Source of the DNA: Pseudomonadota bacterium
GTDB taxonomy: Bacteria; Desulfobacterota; Anaeroferrophillalia; Anaeroferrophillales; Tharpellaceae
Reading direction: 5' to 3'
DNA: 7,482 bases
Assembly (NCBI GenBank): GCA_015486445.1
Contig: WFRT01000165.1
Coordinates: forward strand, 1 to 7,482
The notes below the pieces were generated by a model. It was not told where the DNA came from. It did no database searches and worked only from the letters and a program-made list of their open reading frames with translations. Both the position numbers and the translations under genes were made by a program. The number at the start of each line of letters is the position of its first letter. The first letter of the stretch is position 1. Below, piece by piece: positions 5,203-7,482 of the stretch.

Positions 5203-7311
5203 ATGGCCTACAAAATCGGCATTGACGTGGGGGGAACCTTTACCGATTTTCTCCTGACCGGCGACGACGGCAACTCGGAGATCTACAAGGTTCTTTCGAC
5301 TCCCGACGACCCCTCGATCGCGACCATGCAGGGGATCGCGGAGATGGCGGCCCGGCGCCAGCTGTCGGTACGGGAGTTTTTGCGTCAGGTTTCGGTCATC
5401 GTCCACGGCACCACCGTGACCACCAACGCCACCCTGACCTATTCCGGGGTCAAAACCGGCCTGCTGACCACCGCCGGGGTCCGCGACGCCCTTGAAATGC
5501 GGCGCGGGATCCGCGAAGAGCAGTACAACAACCGCTATGAAAACGCCCGGCCGGTGGTCGAACGCTACCTGCGTCGGCCGGTTAAGGAAAGGCTTGACTA
5601 TTCCGGCAGGGTGGTGGTGCCGCTCGATGTCGAGGATGCCCGGCGGCAGATCGAAACCCTGCGCCGCGAGGGGGTTAAGGCAGTCGCCATCTGTTTCATG
5701 AACTCCTTTGCCAACCCTGCCCACGAGGAGGCTGTGGCCGACCTGGTGGCCGAGCTGCTGCCGGACAGCTATGTTACGGTTTCCTCCCGCCTGCTGCCCT
5801 CGATCCGTTTTTACGACCGGGCCAGCACCACGGCCCTGAACTCCTATGTCGGGCCGATCCTGAAAAACTATCTCGATGCCCTGGTCGGTAAGCTTAAAGC
5901 CGAGGAATTTGATGGCGTCCTGCTGATCATGGCCTCCAACGGCGGCGTGGTTTCACCCGAACACGCCCGGGAAAAGGCGGCCCTGACCCTGCTTTCAGGC
6001 CCGGCCGGGGGGCCCGTGGCCGGGATCATGTACGCCGGGGCCCAGGGTTATGACGACTGCATCACGGTCGACATGGGCGGCACCAGTTTCGATGCCGCGG
6101 TGATCAAGAACCGCAAGCCTTCGATGACCACGGTCGGCGAGATCAACCGCCTGCGCACGGCCCTGCCGATGCTCAACGTGGTTACCATCGGGGCCGGCGG
6201 CGGCAGCATCGGCTGGATCGACGAAAGCGGGCTGCTGCGCATGGGGCCCCAGAGCGCCGGCTCGAAACCGGGGCCGGTCTGCTACGGTCTCGGGGGGCGG
6301 GAGCCGACCTGCACCGACGCCGACTTGGTGCTGGGCTATCTCGATCCCGGTTTTTTTGCCGGCGGCCGCATCCGGCTCGACCGTTCGGCGGCCGAAAAGG
6401 CGATCGCCGAAAAGATCGCTAAGCCCTTGAACTACGATGTCTGTACCGCGGCGGCCGGGATGTACAACATTATCAATGTCAACATGGCCGCGGCGGTTCG
6501 CGAGGTGGCGGTCAAGGAGGGTTCCGACCCCCGCGACTTTCCCATGCTGGTGGCCGGCGGGGCCGGGCCCAACCACTCCTGCATGATCGCTTCAGAACTC
6601 GAGATTCCCCTGATGATCATCCCCCGGGAGTCGTCGATTTTCTGTGCCGCCGGTATGCTGATGTCCGATCTCAAGCACGATTTTGTCAAAAGCTACATTA
6701 CCCGCCTCGACCAGGCCGACGGGCGGCGTTTTAAGCGTTTTTTCAAGGAGATGGAAGACGAAGGCCGCCGGGCCCTGGCCCAGGACGGGATTGCCGAAGA
6801 AAAGATCTCCTACGTCTATGCCCTCGACCTGCGTTATCTCGGGCAGTACCACGAAGTAACCGTCGAAATTCCGGCCGCGGTGGTCGCCGATGCGGACTGG
6901 GAAGCCATCGGGGCGGCTTTCCACCCGGTTCACAACCGGTTGTTCGGTTACTCCCTGGAAGAGGAAAAAACCCCGATCGAGTTGATCAACCTGCGCCTGG
7001 TCTGCATCGGCAAAACCGAAAAACCGGTTTTCAGCCGCAGGAGCTATGCCGGTGAAAATCCCGACCGGGCCTACAAGAATCACCGGCCGGTGTTTATTCC
7101 CGGGGCCGGAGAGTTCCGGGAGGTGCCTGTGTTCGATGCCCTGGAGCTTGAATTCGGCAACCGGGTCGCCGGTCCGGCCATCCTCGAGCAGGTCAACACC
7201 ACGGCCTTCATCACCCCGGAATACAATGTCATGGTCGACTGCTTCGGCAGCTACACGGTCTATCTCAAGGAGCGCGAGGCCGAGATTACGGCCCGGATTC
7301 TGCCCGCGTGA
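5203..7311 (+). CDS. Hydantoinase/oxoprolinase HyuA family protein (acetone carboxylase beta subunit-like)
   Basis: This 702-residue protein has the usual length of HyuA / acetone or acetophenone carboxylase ATP-binding subunits. The N-terminal domain begins KIGIDVGGTFTDFLL (4-18), an actin-like phosphate loop, followed by VHGTTVTTNATL (67-78) and RRGIREEQYNNRY. The central domain holds a second phosphate loop, DMGGTSFD (290-297), GAGGGSIGWID (330-340) and AGGAGPNHS (451-459, in place of the frequent FGGAGPLHA). A C-terminal domain follows AAGMLMSDLKHDF. Family members use ATP to open cyclic imides or lactams (hydantoin, 5-oxoproline) or, with a HyuB-type partner, to carboxylate ketones through a phosphorylated enol. 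GGGGAG at 5191-5196 supports the start. No HyuB partner lies in the remaining window, so it is downstream, elsewhere or absent. The family is certain; hydrolase versus carboxylase is unresolved. Position behind the mutase suggests it makes or consumes the mutase substrate. Confidence 0.93.
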   Translation: MAYKIGIDVGGTFTDFLLTGDDGNSEIYKVLSTPDDPSIATMQGIAEMAARRQLSVREFLRQVSVIVHGTTVTTNATLTYSGVKTGLLTTAGVRDALEMRRGIREEQYNNRYENARPVVERYLRRPVKERLDYSGRVVVPLDVEDARRQIETLRREGVKAVAICFMNSFANPAHEEAVADLVAELLPDSYVTVSSRLLPSIRFYDRASTTALNSYVGPILKNYLDALVGKLKAEEFDGVLLIMASNGGVVSPEHAREKAALTLLSGPAGGPVAGIMYAGAQGYDDCITVDMGGTSFDAAVIKNRKPSMTTVGEINRLRTALPMLNVVTIGAGGGSIGWIDESGLLRMGPQSAGSKPGPVCYGLGGREPTCTDADLVLGYLDPGFFAGGRIRLDRSAAEKAIAEKIAKPLNYDVCTAAAGMYNIINVNMAAAVREVAVKEGSDPRDFPMLVAGGAGPNHSCMIASELEIPLMIIPRESSIFCAAGMLMSDLKHDFVKSYITRLDQADGRRFKRFFKEMEDEGRRALAQDGIAEEKISYVYALDLRYLGQYHEVTVEIPAAVVADADWEAIGAAFHPVHNRLFGYSLEEEKTPIELINLRLVCIGKTEKPVFSRRSYAGENPDRAYKNHRPVFIPGAGEFREVPVFDALELEFGNRVAGPAILEQVNTTAFITPEYNVMVDCFGSYTVYLKEREAEITARILPA

Positions 7312-7327
7312 AACTGTTTTAAGGAAA

Positions 7328-7345
7328 GTAACTATTCAGCTAAAT
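7328..7345 (+). repeat. Isolated terminal repeat of the intergenic element family
   Basis: GTAACTATTCAGCTAAAT differs from the left end at 3398-3415 by a single base and lies 16 bases after the HyuA-like stop codon. The core seen in the other two copies does not follow, and the opposite end is not found before the window edge. It may be the end of a different or longer family member. Confidence 0.7.
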
Positions 7346-7350
7346 TTTAT

Positions 7351-7370
7351 CTCCCCTTTTTAAGGAGGGG
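7351..7370 (+). terminator. Possible weak hairpin after the HyuA-like gene
   Basis: CTCCCCTTTTTAAGGAGGGG can fold with CCTT (7355-7358) pairing AAGG (7362-7365), or with CTCC (7351-7354) pairing GGAG (7364-7367). The stem is short and no T-run directly follows; the next T-tract is at 7380-7385. It could end the operon transcript, but it may equally be part of a dispersed repeat. Confidence 0.25.
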
Positions 7371-7439
7371 GCGGGGGTGGTTTTTCTGAGCGGTTTCGGA
7401 AAGATTTCGTTGTTTTTCCCAGCGAGCGGGAGCCCATAA

Positions 7440-7477
7440 GCATTGCAACTGTCTGAGCGTAGCGAGTTTTGCAATGC
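7440..7477. repeat. Imperfect inverted repeat near the window end
   Basis: GCATTGCAA (7440-7448) and TTGCAATGC (7469-7477) are exact inverted repeats around a 20-base spacer. With a two-base bulge the stem extends by a further CT/AG pair. No T-tract follows on the + strand, so it is not a typical terminator. It may be a REP-like dispersed palindrome; together with 7312-7439 it forms a gene-free tail. Confidence 0.55.
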
Positions 7478-7482
7478 GGGCG

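Noticed and set aside
7046..7363. 105-codon + strand frame overlapping the HyuA-like 3' end
   Set aside because: Most of it is an out-of-frame reading of the conserved gene, and the translation is Arg/Ser/Pro-rich without a domain.

Overview
The window is a GC-rich, densely packed stretch of bacterial DNA with every supported gene on the + strand. It looks like one catabolic operon. Short overlaps or gaps, separate coding of the two subunits of a B12-dependent mutase, a molybdenum hydroxylase, and intergenic palindromic repeats together suggest an anaerobic, metabolically versatile bacterium. A Desulfobacterota-type lineage is a guess from style; no rRNA or marker gene is present to prove it.

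Layout: (1) 1-258, the C-terminal part of a [2Fe-2S] subunit of a xanthine dehydrogenase-family molybdenum hydroxylase. (2) 255-2561, its large molybdopterin subunit, translationally coupled by an ATGA overlap. (3) 2536-2976, a small protein of the methylmalonyl-CoA epimerase/VOC family, overlapping the end of gene 2. (4) 2981-3385, a stand-alone B12-binding subunit of an acyl-CoA mutase. (5) 3390-3475, a 70-bp inverted-repeat element flanked by an 8-bp direct repeat. (6) 3494-5134, the catalytic large subunit of the acyl-CoA mutase. (7) 5137-5174, a partial, inverted copy of the same repeat. (8) 5203-7311, a HyuA/acetone-carboxylase-beta-like ATP-dependent protein. (9) 7312-7482, a gene-free tail with one more end of the repeat and two possible hairpins.

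The genes suggest a pathway in which a molybdenum hydroxylase oxidises or hydroxylates a substrate, a HyuA-type ATP-dependent enzyme hydrolyses or carboxylates an intermediate, and a two-subunit adenosylcobalamin mutase with an epimerase-like partner rearranges a CoA thioester. The substrate cannot be read from the sequence.

The most notable point is that several enzymes depart from their families at key positions. The mutase keeps the B12 machinery and the catalytic Gly-Tyr-His but has changed most of the acyl-CoA-contacting motifs. The epimerase homologue has lost the His-His of its second metal-binding half. The molybdenum subunit has a Cys in its active-site loop, as CO dehydrogenase does, and lacks the usual C-terminal catalytic Glu. 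Co-divergence of three neighbouring enzymes points to a shared unusual substrate rather than to standard propionate or purine metabolism. Residue equivalences were assigned by eye from remembered family motifs and need a real alignment.
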